Below, one piece after another: positions 16,333 to 23,845 of a DNA stretch of 64,000 bases (the first letter of the stretch is position 1; the number at the start of each line of letters is the position of its first letter). The position numbers were made by a program, and so were the translations under genes. The DNA comes from JAAFHI01 sp039793685 (GTDB lineage: Bacteria; Acidobacteriota; Blastocatellia; Chloracidobacteriales; Chloracidobacteriaceae): the NCBI GenBank assembly GCA_039793685.1, contig JBDRAL010000068.1:11852-75851 (forward strand), written 5' to 3'. A model generated the notes under the pieces. The model was not told the DNA's origin and did no database searches. It saw only the letters and a program-made list of their open reading frames with translations.

Positions 16333-17574
16333 ATGACCAATCCGATTCACGAGACCAACCTCGCCGTCATTGGCGCGGGCGCGGCGGGACTGATGGCCGC
16401 CATTCAAGCGGCGCGAACCAATCCGAAACTGAAAGTCACGGTACTCGACGGGGCGCGTTCGCTCGGCGCGAAAATCCTTGTCGCGGGCGGCGGACGCTGC
16501 AACGTGACCCACTTTGAAGTGGATGAAACGGCCTTCGCAGGGTCGTCGCGAAACGCGATCAAGCAGGTATTGCGGCGGTACGGCGTGGCGGAAACGGTCA
16601 AATTCTTCGCGGAACTCGGCGTCGAACTCAAACGCGAGGAAACCGGAAAACTCTTTCCAACCACCGACCGAGCCAAGACGGTTCTGAACGCGCTTTTGAC
16701 TGCCGCTGAATCCGCCGGGGTTTCAATGAAGTTTCCCCGCCGCGTCGAACGCATCGAGACCGACCTTTACGGCTTTCGGATTTCCGGCGACTGGGGAACG
16801 CTGAACGCGCAAAAAGTGATTCTCGCGACCGGTGGAAAAAGCCTGCCGAAATCCGGATCGGACGGCGGCGGCTATGAACTCGCCCGCGCGCTCGGCCATT
16901 CGATAACGCCACGAGTGTTTCCCGCGCTCGTCCCGCTCGTACTTCAGGACGGCCATTTCATCCGCGAACTGGGCGGCGTAACGCTTCCGACGACGCTTTC
17001 CGTCCACAACCGGAACGGCAAAAAACTCGTCAGCTTTACCGATTCGACGCTCTGCGCGCATTTCGGACTCTCCGGCCCCTCTGCGCTCGACATCAGCCGT
17101 TTTCTCATCGACGCCAAACTCGACGACCCCGCCGCGTCACTCGTCGTCAACTGGCTTCCCGGCGAAACGTTTGAATCCTTCGACAATACACTTCGCAATC
17201 TCGGAACGACCACGCCGCTCGCCTTTCTCAAAACCCGAATGCCGGAACGCCTCGCCCGCGCGCTGGTGAATGTCGCCAAAGTTCCGGACGGCGTTCCCGG
17301 CCATCGTCTCCCGCGTGACGCGCGCGTCGCGCTCGCCCGAGCCGTCACCGAAATGCCCGTTCCGGTCGTCGGCAATCGCGGCTTCGCCGTCGCGGAAGTC
17401 ACGGCGGGCGGCGTTCCCCTGTCCGAAATCGACATCAAGCGGATGGAATCCCGGATAGTCCGCAACCTGTATTTCTGCGGTGAAATCTGCGATGTGGACG
17501 GCCGCATCGGCGGTTTCAACTTTCAATGGGCGTGGTCGAGCGGATTCATTGCCGGAACCGCCGCCACCGGATGA
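16333..17574 (+). CDS. HI0933/YhiN-family FAD-dependent oxidoreductase
   Basis: The 413-residue flavoprotein opens with a dinucleotide-binding motif (LAVIGAGAAGLMAA, residues about 9-22), followed by the family signature GAKILVAGGGRCNVTH. The middle has the second nucleotide motif (VILATGGKSLPKSGSDGGGYELA), and the end has the conserved C-terminal FAD contact (NLYFCGEICDVDGRIGGFNFQWAWSSG). Family members are soluble flavoproteins, one group of which (BaiN-like) reduces steroid or bile-acid double bonds; here the substrate is unknown. The start codon is preceded by repeat words and has no clear Shine-Dalgarno, yet the ATG four residues before the FAD region is the only reasonable start. Confidence 0.92.
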   Translation: MTNPIHETNLAVIGAGAAGLMAAIQAARTNPKLKVTVLDGARSLGAKILVAGGGRCNVTHFEVDETAFAGSSRNAIKQVLRRYGVAETVKFFAELGVELKREETGKLFPTTDRAKTVLNALLTAAESAGVSMKFPRRVERIETDLYGFRISGDWGTLNAQKVILATGGKSLPKSGSDGGGYELARALGHSITPRVFPALVPLVLQDGHFIRELGGVTLPTTLSVHNRNGKKLVSFTDSTLCAHFGLSGPSALDISRFLIDAKLDDPAASLVVNWLPGETFESFDNTLRNLGTTTPLAFLKTRMPERLARALVNVAKVPDGVPGHRLPRDARVALARAVTEMPVPVVGNRGFAVAEVTAGGVPLSEIDIKRMESRIVRNLYFCGEICDVDGRIGGFNFQWAWSSGFIAGTAATG

Positions 17575-17946
17575 CGCGCGTCGAAACCCCAACGGTCAGG
17601 CACACAAAAAAAGAAGTGAAGAACTGGATTTCTACGCGGAAGCCGTTTTTTCGCTTGCCGGATTCCAATTTGTATTGAATCTTACATTCCTGCGCGACAA
17701 CCGAAGCCTGATGAAACTCGATTGAGATTCAAAAGGTAAAGCTGAGGATTTTCATTTCGGACCGGGTTTCCCCCGAAAACGCCGTTCTCCCCCTGAACGC
17801 CGCGTCACCGGTCTTCCATCGCCGAAAATCCGTTCGGAACCAGTGCGCGCGTTTACCCAAAACATCAAAAAAAACGCGCGCCCCGACTCACGTCGGTCAA
17901 CGCCGCCCGTCCAAAGCGGCCTTCACAAAATACGAGAGAGGCATCC
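17575..17946. other. Intergenic region, no gene seen
   Basis: This 372-base gap between the flavoprotein and the CGTase-like gene contains no convincing coding frame or hairpin. Its right half has A-rich stretches and an AGAGAGG Shine-Dalgarno at its end, so it probably carries the promoter of the downstream gene, but no promoter could be assigned. Confidence 0.5.
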
Positions 17947-20067
17947 ATGTTAACGCACAGGAAGTGGAGCATTGTCCTGCTCGCCTTCTGGCTGGTGGTC
18001 GCGCCCGTGACCGCTTTCGCCGACGATTTCAAAAACGAAGTTATTTACCAGATTTTCACCGACCGCTTTTTCGACGGCTCGACAAGCAACAACAATCCCG
18101 CCCAAAGCAGCGGTCTTTACGATGCAACCCACACCGACCTCACGAAATACCAGGGAGGGGATTTCGCCGGGATTCAGGCCAAGATTCCGTATTTGAAGGG
18201 GATGGGCGTGACCTGCATCTGGATTTCGCCGCCTTTCGACAACTGTAACGTCAGCACCACGTCCGGCATCGGCTATCACGGCTACTGGGCGCGCGATTTC
18301 AAACGCATCGAGGAACATTTCGGCAATTCGACCAATTCCTGGACCGAATTCGACGCGATGGTCAATGCCTGCCACGCCAACGGCATCAAGGTCGTGGTGG
18401 ACTTCGCTCCGAACCACACCACGCCGAACAATTCGGGGGAATTCGGCGCGCTCTACAACAACGGCACGTACATGGCCGACATCAACAACGATCCGCTCGG
18501 CTATTTCCACCACAACCCGAACATTTCAAACTACGACAACCGGTACGAAACGCAGTACTACGCGCTGTCCTTCCTGAGCGATCTCAATCAGGAAAACGCA
18601 ACCGTCAGCCAGTATCTGCTCGATTCCATGACCCTGCTCCAGCAGCACGGCGTGGACGGCTTCCGCGTGGACGCCGTGAAGCATCTGACGTGGGGCTGGC
18701 AGTACGCCATGGCCAACAAGGGCTACACCAACGGCAACAGCTTCTACTTCGGCGAGTGGTATCAAAGCACCACGGGCGACCCGCTCTACAAGGATTCGGC
18801 CAAGTTCGCCAACAAGAGCGGCATTTCCCTGCTCGACTTCCCGCTCAACCAGTCCATCCGCAACGTCTTCGGCTCGAACGCCTCGTTCACCCAGCTTGAC
18901 GCGACGATGGGACAGGAAAACGTGGACTTCAAATGGGCCAACGATCAGGTGACCTTCGTGGACAACCACGACATGTCGCGCTTTCTGACGCTCAACAACA
19001 ACCAGACCCGGCTGCATCAGGCGCTCGCCTACATCCTGACGAGCCGCGGCATTCCCTGCATTTTCTACGGAACGGAACAGTATCTGTTCAACAACACCAA
19101 CGGCGGGACCGACCCGTACAACCGTCCGTGGATGAACAACCAGTTTTCCACGACGACCACCGCCTATCAGGTCATCAAGAAGCTCTCCGACCTGCGCCAG
19201 ACCAACCGCGCGCTCGGCTACGGCACGACCCAGCAGCGGTGGATCAATAACGACGTCTATGTGTATGAACGGAAGTTCTTCAACAGCGTCGTGCTGGTGG
19301 CGATCAACAAGGGCGCGACCGCGACCAACGTTACGGGCCTGCTCACCTCGCTTCCGGCTGGGACCTACTCCGACGTACTGACCAACCAGCTCGCGGGCGT
19401 GTCGCTCACGGTCAACGCCGGTACGGGCGGCAACAATCCGGCGGTGACGACCTCGATTCCGGCCAACTCGGTTTCGGTGTGGAGCTACGTTGACAACGCC
19501 GCGCAACCGCCGCGCCTCGGCTCGGTCGGTCCGACCGTCGCGCAGCCGGGCGTGAAGGTCACCATCGGCGGGAGAAAATTCGGTACGACCGCCGGTTCCG
19601 TGAAATTCGGTACGACCGCCGCGACCATCCAGTCGTGGACGGACAGCAAGATCGTCTGCACCGTGCCGAACGTGGCGGCGGGCAATTACACGGTGACCGT
19701 CACCAATTCATCGGCGCAGGTTTCCAACACCAGCGACTTTACGGTTCTCGGCGCGGCGCAAATCCCCGTGACCTTTACCGTCATCAATGCGTCGCCGACC
19801 AGCCCCGGCGACAACATCTATCTCACGGGCAACGTCGTCGAACTCGGCAACTGGGGCACGACCTTCAGTACTGCCGTCGGTCCGATGAACACGCCCAACT
19901 ACCCGAACTGGTTCATCAACACGAGCGTCCCCGCCGGGACGACGATTCAGTTCAAGTTCATCAAAATCAAAGCCGACGGCACGGTCGTCTGGGAAAACGG
20001 CGCAAACCATACCTACACCGTACCCGCGAGTGGAGTCGGGTTTGTGAACGTGAACTGGCAGTACTGA
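17947..20067 (+). CDS. Secreted cyclodextrin glucanotransferase-like GH13 alpha-amylase
   Basis: The 706-residue protein has a signal peptide (to about residue 25, TAFA/DDF) and the five-domain plan of CGTases: (beta/alpha)8 barrel with B domain, C domain, IPT/TIG domain (about 520-600) and a C-terminal CBM20 starch-binding domain (about 610-706). Catalytic residues are intact: Asp242 in GFRVDAVKH, Glu270 in FYFGEWY and Asp342 in VDNHDMSRF, with spacings almost identical to Bacillus CGTases. Blocks such as TSRGIPCIFYGTEQY and LRQTNRALGYGTT also match that group. It acts outside the cytoplasm on starch-type alpha-1,4-glucans. Cyclising CGTase, maltogenic amylase or plain amylase cannot be separated by eye. 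It stands alone, without sugar-uptake genes nearby. Confidence 0.88.
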   Translation: MLTHRKWSIVLLAFWLVVAPVTAFADDFKNEVIYQIFTDRFFDGSTSNNNPAQSSGLYDATHTDLTKYQGGDFAGIQAKIPYLKGMGVTCIWISPPFDNCNVSTTSGIGYHGYWARDFKRIEEHFGNSTNSWTEFDAMVNACHANGIKVVVDFAPNHTTPNNSGEFGALYNNGTYMADINNDPLGYFHHNPNISNYDNRYETQYYALSFLSDLNQENATVSQYLLDSMTLLQQHGVDGFRVDAVKHLTWGWQYAMANKGYTNGNSFYFGEWYQSTTGDPLYKDSAKFANKSGISLLDFPLNQSIRNVFGSNASFTQLDATMGQENVDFKWANDQVTFVDNHDMSRFLTLNNNQTRLHQALAYILTSRGIPCIFYGTEQYLFNNTNGGTDPYNRPWMNNQFSTTTTAYQVIKKLSDLRQTNRALGYGTTQQRWINNDVYVYERKFFNSVVLVAINKGATATNVTGLLTSLPAGTYSDVLTNQLAGVSLTVNAGTGGNNPAVTTSIPANSVSVWSYVDNAAQPPRLGSVGPTVAQPGVKVTIGGRKFGTTAGSVKFGTTAATIQSWTDSKIVCTVPNVAAGNYTVTVTNSSAQVSNTSDFTVLGAAQIPVTFTVINASPTSPGDNIYLTGNVVELGNWGTTFSTAVGPMNTPNYPNWFINTSVPAGTTIQFKFIKIKADGTVVWENGANHTYTVPASGVGFVNVNWQY

Positions 20068-20222
20068 CGGAAGAAATGCGGAATGCGGAATATCGAACGA
20101 GGAATATCTTATCTCCCTCGTTTAGAATTTCCTCGTTCAGACTTTTCGGCGGCGATCTCCAATCTTTTGAATTGGAATCGTCGCCGGATTTCTTTCCAAA
20201 AATTTCCGTAGAGGCCACTTCA

Positions 20223-20717
20223 ATGGGAATGGAAAATTTTGAATTTGTAATTGCTCTTGAGGCCATCTCGATAAATATCGATCGGATGAGCAAATTTGGA
20301 TACGACCTATACCTTCGAACGAAAGCCACCTCTTGGAGTCAACCACACTTTATCCTTGTGAGTGGAAGTGGGCCTCGATTTGGAGATGGTGAAAAGACTG
20401 TCCAATACACCAGAAGTTGGCATTGGGGATGTAGCCTGCACTGTAACAAAGAAGGCACGAAAAGACTCATTTTCGGGATGATGCTGGCTTGGAATAAAGA
20501 GTTCTGGATACTTCAATCAAATGTGGAATTGGAACAAGACGAAGAAGATGAATTCGGTTCACTTACGCGGGAGCTTTGGTCTTCTCCAAAATTAACCGGG
20601 GTTACTGTCTACGAATTGGAATTAGCATTGAACACGGCGTTTCCAGAATTGGAAGACTCCGTGAATACTGAAAGCGTTTCTGCTGCTTTGCACTTGATTG
20701 AACCAAGAAGATTCTGA
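20223..20717 (+). CDS. Hypothetical protein, AT-rich gene, 164 aa
   Basis: The ATG at 20223 is chosen because upstream sequence is an iterated repeat (GCGGAAT words near 20076) that is unlikely to be coding. The product MGMENFEFVIALEAISINID... is soluble and acidic, with a hydrophobic core and aromatic motifs (GYDLYLRTKATSWSQPH, WHWGCSLHC, LTRELWSSPKLTGVTVYELE). Base composition and codon choice are clearly more AT-rich than the neighbours, suggesting recent acquisition. No family is recognised; size and composition resemble immunity or antitoxin-type orphans, but nothing proves that. The final codons are followed by a second open frame that runs to the next gene (see 20698). Confidence 0.6.
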   Translation: MGMENFEFVIALEAISINIDRMSKFGYDLYLRTKATSWSQPHFILVSGSGPRFGDGEKTVQYTRSWHWGCSLHCNKEGTKRLIFGMMLAWNKEFWILQSNVELEQDEEDEFGSLTRELWSSPKLTGVTVYELELALNTAFPELEDSVNTESVSAALHLIEPRRF

Positions 20718-20811
20718 AAAAACAAAGACAACCTTTACCCTCTCACCTGACGAACTTGCTTCCTTGATTAGAAACGTGCCTACCAGCTTACTTCCCTCAA
20801 AGGCAGCCTAA
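20698..20811 (+). CDS. Possible small overlapping ORF or frameshifted C-terminus, 37 aa
   Basis: A frame open from TTG 20698 to TAA 20809-20811 reads LNQEDSEKTKTTFTLSPDEL... and ends PTSLLPSKAA. Its composition looks coding, and its stop overlaps the ATG of the SnoaL-like gene by one base (TAATG). It overlaps the end of the 20223 gene in another frame across an A-rich run (TCTGAAAAAAC). It is therefore either a coupled mini-gene or the original C-terminus of the upstream gene after a frameshift. No Shine-Dalgarno is obvious. Confidence 0.3.
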   Translation: MNQEDSEKTKTTFTLSPDELASLIRNVPTSLLPSKAA

Positions 20812-21215
20812 TGTCCTATACCGAAAACAAAGCCATCGCCGAAGCCTTTCTCTCCCGCTTCAACTCGAACGACTTCGCGGGTGCGCTCGATTGCCTGTCC
20901 GATGACGCGACGTGGTGGATTGCAGGCAAACCCGAACTGCTTCCCGCCGCCGGTACGCTCGACAAGGAACGCATCGGACGCCTTTTCAACCGCATGCACC
21001 ATCAACTGATCGACGGGTTGCGGTTCACCATCCACGGGATGATCGCCGAGGGCGACCTTGTGGCGGTCGAGGCCGAGTCGTACGGCGAGTTGAAAAACGG
21101 TCGCGTCTACAACCAGCGATATCATTTCCTGATGGAAATCGCCGACGGGAAGATTCGGGCCGTCCGGGAATATCTCGACACGCAACACGTTTTCGCCGTC
21201 TGGTTGCAGGAATAG
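20811..21215 (+). CDS. SnoaL-like / NTF2-fold polyketide cyclase-type protein
   Basis: The 134-residue protein fits the NTF2-like (SnoaL) cone fold. An N-terminal helix pair (NKAIAEAFLSRFNSNDFAGALDCLSDDATWWIAG) is followed by a curved sheet (LRFTIHGMIAEGDLVAVEAESYGELKNGRVYNQRYHFLMEIADGKI) and the terminal VREYLDTQHVFAVW. These proteins are small cytosolic isomerases, cyclases or binding domains. The REYxDT signature near the end is typical of this superfamily. The substrate cannot be told. It starts inside the stop of the small ORF at 20698 and is followed after 20 bp by a small membrane protein gene, so the genes may form one transcript. Confidence 0.85.
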   Translation: MSYTENKAIAEAFLSRFNSNDFAGALDCLSDDATWWIAGKPELLPAAGTLDKERIGRLFNRMHHQLIDGLRFTIHGMIAEGDLVAVEAESYGELKNGRVYNQRYHFLMEIADGKIRAVREYLDTQHVFAVWLQE

Positions 21216-21235
21216 GCGACGCCCCGGAGTACCGA

Positions 21236-21487
21236 ATGGCACGCATTCAGGGAATTCTTTTTCTCTTCCTCGGACTCGGGATTCTCGGCGTCGTGGCGAA
21301 CGGCATCCGGATGGGCCGCCTTCCGTTCGGCTCAAAAGGATTTTCGGGCCGGTACGAAGTCGAACGCGATACCAGCGCGGCCGGGTTCTGGCTGCTTGCC
21401 GCCGCCTATTGCATCGGCGGCCTCTGGCTCTTTTTCTATTCGATCAGCCTTCTGCTCGGGACGGCGACGCCGCTCCCGCTCCGGTAA
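21236..21487 (+). CDS. Small membrane protein, two TM segments, 83 aa
   Basis: The ATG at 21236 is preceded by CCGGAG. The product MARIQGILFLFLGLGILGVV... has two hydrophobic helices (residues about 4-22 and 50-75) joined by a polar loop (RMGRLPFGSKGFSGRYEVERDTSAAG). Codon use matches its neighbours. No family is recognised. Confidence 0.65.
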   Translation: MARIQGILFLFLGLGILGVVANGIRMGRLPFGSKGFSGRYEVERDTSAAGFWLLAAAYCIGGLWLFFYSISLLLGTATPLPLR

Positions 21488-21595
21488 AATGGGGCCTTCC
21501 GCTCCCAAGAAACAGTTTCGAAAGTCATTGCTTCCGTGAAAACCGTTTCCGGAGTTCGGTTTGCGGGTTTTTACTCATCGAATTTTCCGGGTTTT

Positions 21596-21847
21596 GCCCG
21601 CGAAGGCGGGCAAGAGCGTAAAGCCTCGGATGAAGCGAGTCCGCGAGCGGAATCCGTGGTTGTAAAACCCGGAAAAAATGAAAAAAGCCCGTGAAACGGG
21701 CGACAGCGCCGCCCCCGGAGGATTTCGACTGGTAAGGCTGTCGCCCGTTTCACGGGCTTCGGAAACATTTTGGAATTCCGTTTCCACGGATTTCGCTCGC
21801 AAGCTCGCTCCATCCGAGGCTTTACGCTCCAGCCCGCCTTCGCGGGC
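21596..21847. repeat. Nested 252-bp inverted-repeat element (MITE-like)
   Basis: An outer arm of 64 bp (21596-21659) is matched by an inverted arm at 21784-21847 with only about eight differences. Inside lies a 21-bp perfect inverted pair (21687-21707 and 21737-21757), each arm of which is itself a hairpin (GCCCGT-GAA-ACGGGC). No transposase or other gene is inside. It follows the small membrane protein gene and may also act as a terminator. Confidence 0.75.
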
Positions 21848-21939
21848 GGAAAAAACGAAATACCGTGCCGTCCGGGACGTTTTTGCGTTCAATTACCGGT
21901 GAAACCGAACCGATAACGCCGTCGAGCAACTCGCTCAGG

Positions 21940-22104
21940 GCGTTTACGTCTTCAATAAATGTGTTAAAGGGTTCTCTAAACGGGTTTACGGGTTCTTTAA
22001 ATCGGTTTACGACTTTCCTAAATGAGTTTAGGTCTTTTCTAAATCGGTTTACCTGTTTCCTAAATGCGTTTACGTCTTCACTCATTCCGTTTATGAAGTC
22101 CATG
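21940..22104. repeat. Eight tandem 21-bp repeats (iteron-like, or heptad-coding)
   Basis: Units begin at 21940, 21961, 21982, 22003, 22024, 22045, 22066 and 22087 (last one partial), with consensus roughly GTTTACG-N2-TTN2-CTAAAT. Because 21 is a multiple of three, both strands stay open. The minus strand would encode seven-residue repeats of the type VNRFRKD (start 22103, stop 21822) and the plus strand LNRFTTF-like repeats. Neither reading has a good Shine-Dalgarno, so a DNA-level role is at least as likely. The array lies 25 bp upstream of a small gene. Confidence 0.7.
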
Positions 22105-22129
22105 TGAAGAATTTTCAGGTGAAACCACG

Positions 22130-22465
22130 ATGGAAAAGCATTTCCTGCTGGATCGGATTTCCAAACTTGCGCGAGCGGCCGCGGAAGCCAGCCTGAACGG
22201 CGAGAATCGGGAGGTCGAAAGACTCGTACGGGAACTCCTGTCAGCGATCCATTCCCTGTTCACAACGACTGATCTTCAAGCGGGTGATTTCGCGAACGAC
22301 ACAGCCTCCGATTTCCGGGAGTGGTGCGAACGCATCCACCAAACGGCCGCCAAAGCACAGGCCGCGCTCAAGATTGACCGGGAAGACATTTGTCTCCACT
22401 ATGAGTCGCAACTCAAAGCGCTCTTTCAGCCGAAAGAATTTTTTCCGCGAGAATTCATAAACTGA
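22130..22465 (+). CDS. Hypothetical protein, 111 aa, mostly helical
   Basis: The ATG at 22130 has AGGTG eleven bases upstream. The product MEKHFLLDRISKLARAAAEASL... is soluble and almost entirely helical, with Leu/Ala-rich heptad-like spacing in the first 45 residues. It ends in LKALFQPKEFFPREFIN. No domain is recognised. It lies between the 21-bp repeat array and a zinc-ribbon gene 20 bp downstream, so it may share a transcript with the latter. If the array is an operator, this gene is the likely target (inference). Confidence 0.6.
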   Translation: MEKHFLLDRISKLARAAAEASLNGENREVERLVRELLSAIHSLFTTTDLQAGDFANDTASDFREWCERIHQTAAKAQAALKIDREDICLHYESQLKALFQPKEFFPREFIN

Positions 22466-22485
22466 CAACCATCCGACCGAATTTC

Positions 22486-22809
22486 ATGCCCCGACTCACC
22501 TTCGATGCCGTCAATCAGCGAAAACCGGGTTGCCCTAAGTGCGGTTACAAAGAAACCTTCGTTTTCATCTCTAACCTTGAAGAACGGCGGGAAGTATTCG
22601 CGCTTTTCGAGAAGAAAAGAACCATCGAAGCCATTGGCCTGATCCGTCGGCTGGGTGGGTGCGACCTCGTTTCGGCAAAGGCGACGTACCAACATTTCGC
22701 CAACCTTGACGGGACGTGCCACCGATGCGGCACGCCGGTCGAACAAAGCCTGATTTCGGATTGTCCGAAGTGCCATTCGGTGAATATCCGGTATGACGAG
22801 GAGGAATGA
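22486..22809 (+). CDS. Zinc-ribbon protein with L7/L12 C-terminal-like core, 107 aa
   Basis: Three CxxC pairs are visible: CPKC near residue 16 (GCPKCGYKETFVF), CHRC near residue 81 and CPKC near residue 96. This suggests two small zinc-binding ribbons. Between them lies a helical segment (RTIEAIGLIRRLGGCDLVSAKATYQHF) whose pattern resembles the C-terminal domain of ribosomal protein L7/L12, a fold also found in stand-alone proteins. The function is unknown; binding to ribosomes, nucleic acid or another protein is possible. It is followed three bases later by a GNAT gene whose Shine-Dalgarno (GAGGAGG) lies within this gene's last codons, so the two are coupled. Confidence 0.65.
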   Translation: MPRLTFDAVNQRKPGCPKCGYKETFVFISNLEERREVFALFEKKRTIEAIGLIRRLGGCDLVSAKATYQHFANLDGTCHRCGTPVEQSLISDCPKCHSVNIRYDEEE

Positions 22810-22812
22810 ACC

Positions 22813-23256
22813 TTGAATTCCCCGGACATCACAAAAGTCACCACCCCAGACAACGACGCAGTTTTCAATCTCTGGGAAGCCTCAGTGCGCGCCACGCATC
22901 TTTTTCTTTCGGAAGAAGACATCGCGTTTCTGGTCCCGCTCGTCCGCGAGGCGCTGCCCGCGCACGAACTCTGGTGTACGCGGGATGAACAGGGCATCCC
23001 CACGGCGTTCCTGTGCGTGGAGGGCGTGAAAATCGAAATGCTGTTCGTCCATCCGGACCATCGCGGACACGGCCTCGGGCGTACCCTGACCGACTTCGCC
23101 CGCGAACGATTCGGCGCAACCCACGTTGACGTCAACGAACAGAACACGCAGGCCGTCGGTTTTTACGAACGCCTCGGTTTCAAAACCTTCGACCGTTCCC
23201 CGCTCGATCCGACCGGCAAACCGTTTCCGATCCTCCACATGAAACTCAATGGCTGA
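22813..23256 (+). CDS. GNAT-family N-acetyltransferase
   Basis: The TTG start at 22813 is supported by GAGGAGG at a good distance; no ATG is available before the conserved region. The 147-residue product has the GNAT core. The beta-4/alpha-3 acetyl-CoA motif reads MLFVHPDHRGHGLGRTLTDFA (V then R/QxxGxG/A pattern HRGHGLG), followed by HVDVNEQNTQAVGFYERLGF, where the Asn and Tyr are the usual CoA-contact and general-acid positions. It resembles YjaB/PhnO-like small-molecule or protein acetyltransferases. The acceptor is unknown. It overlaps the DUF2809 gene by 8 bp. Confidence 0.9.
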   Translation: MNSPDITKVTTPDNDAVFNLWEASVRATHLFLSEEDIAFLVPLVREALPAHELWCTRDEQGIPTAFLCVEGVKIEMLFVHPDHRGHGLGRTLTDFARERFGATHVDVNEQNTQAVGFYERLGFKTFDRSPLDPTGKPFPILHMKLNG

Positions 23257-23662
23257 GAAAAATCTCCGACGTTTCCGACTCCACTGGAAATCCTGCGCGC
23301 TGGCGGCGTTCATTTTCGCCATTGAAGTGGTCATCGCCACGAAAGGCCGGAATCTCGGCTGGGTACGCGGCTTTCTCGGCGACGTACTGGCCGTGATGTT
23401 CGTCTACTACTGTTTCAAAACGGTTCTGCGTGCCCGCCCGGCCACGCTCGCCCTTGCGGCGTTCGCGGTGGGGTGCGCCATCGAGTTCGGGCAGTACGTC
23501 GCGAAACAGGCCAACTGGGTCATCCCGAACCCGGTGCTGCGGATCGTTTTCGGGGCCGTCCCCGACTGGCTCGACGTGCTGGCGTACGGTTGCGGGGCGG
23601 GGCTGGTTTTAATTCTGGATACCTTTTCTTCTTCCAAAACAGAATTGAAAAACGGCGACTGA
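23249..23662 (+). CDS. DUF2809-family membrane protein
   Basis: The 137-residue protein has four hydrophobic segments and the DUF2809 pattern: a short basic N-terminus, then GFLGDVLAVMFVYYCFKTVL, AFAVGCAIEFGQYV and LRIVFGAVPDWLDVLAYGCGAGLVLIL. Members are small inner-membrane proteins of unknown function. It overlaps the upstream acetyltransferase gene, indicating co-translation. It is the last gene before the sigma-54-controlled transport island. Confidence 0.85.
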   Translation: MAEKNLRRFRLHWKSCALAAFIFAIEVVIATKGRNLGWVRGFLGDVLAVMFVYYCFKTVLRARPATLALAAFAVGCAIEFGQYVAKQANWVIPNPVLRIVFGAVPDWLDVLAYGCGAGLVLILDTFSSSKTELKNGD

Positions 23663-23682
23663 ACCCGTACGGCGTTTCGTTT

Positions 23683-23718
23683 CACGAATTCGGGACGCCT
23701 TTTTCCCAAAAACGGACA
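23683..23718. promoter_or_regulatory. Candidate enhancer (UAS) of the macA-like operon
   Basis: TTCGGGACGC...TTTCCCAAAAACGGACA matches the dyad found upstream of three ADOP genes (core GGGACGC-N-TTCCC, outer CGnACA). The right half is good and the left half is degenerate. Its centre lies about 96 bp upstream of a sigma-54 promoter; a further right half-site (TTTCCCAAAAGCC) lies at about 23747. Confidence 0.55.
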
Positions 23719-23795
23719 CTTTTTCTCCTCCCCGGATTCCGCCTGATTTCCCAAAAGCCTTTTCTTTTCAATCACTTCACTTTTTGCCGGGATTC

Positions 23796-23811
23796 CGGCA
23801 CGGCGGTTGCG
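23796..23811 (+). promoter_or_regulatory. Sigma-54 (-24/-12) promoter of the macA-like operon
   Basis: CGGCACGGCGGTTGCG matches the consensus TGGCACG-N4-TTGC in all but the first base, with exact spacing. Transcription would start near 23822, about 24 bases before the ATG at 23846, which also supports that start. Confidence 0.7.
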
Positions 23812-23845
23812 AAGGAAAAGGCAAATTTCGGGCAGGTGGAACTCG

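Noticed and set aside
21822..22103. 93-codon minus-strand heptad-repeat protein as a firm gene
   Set aside because: Open on both strands only because the repeat is 21 bp; no good ribosome site. Kept as a repeat feature and a finding instead.
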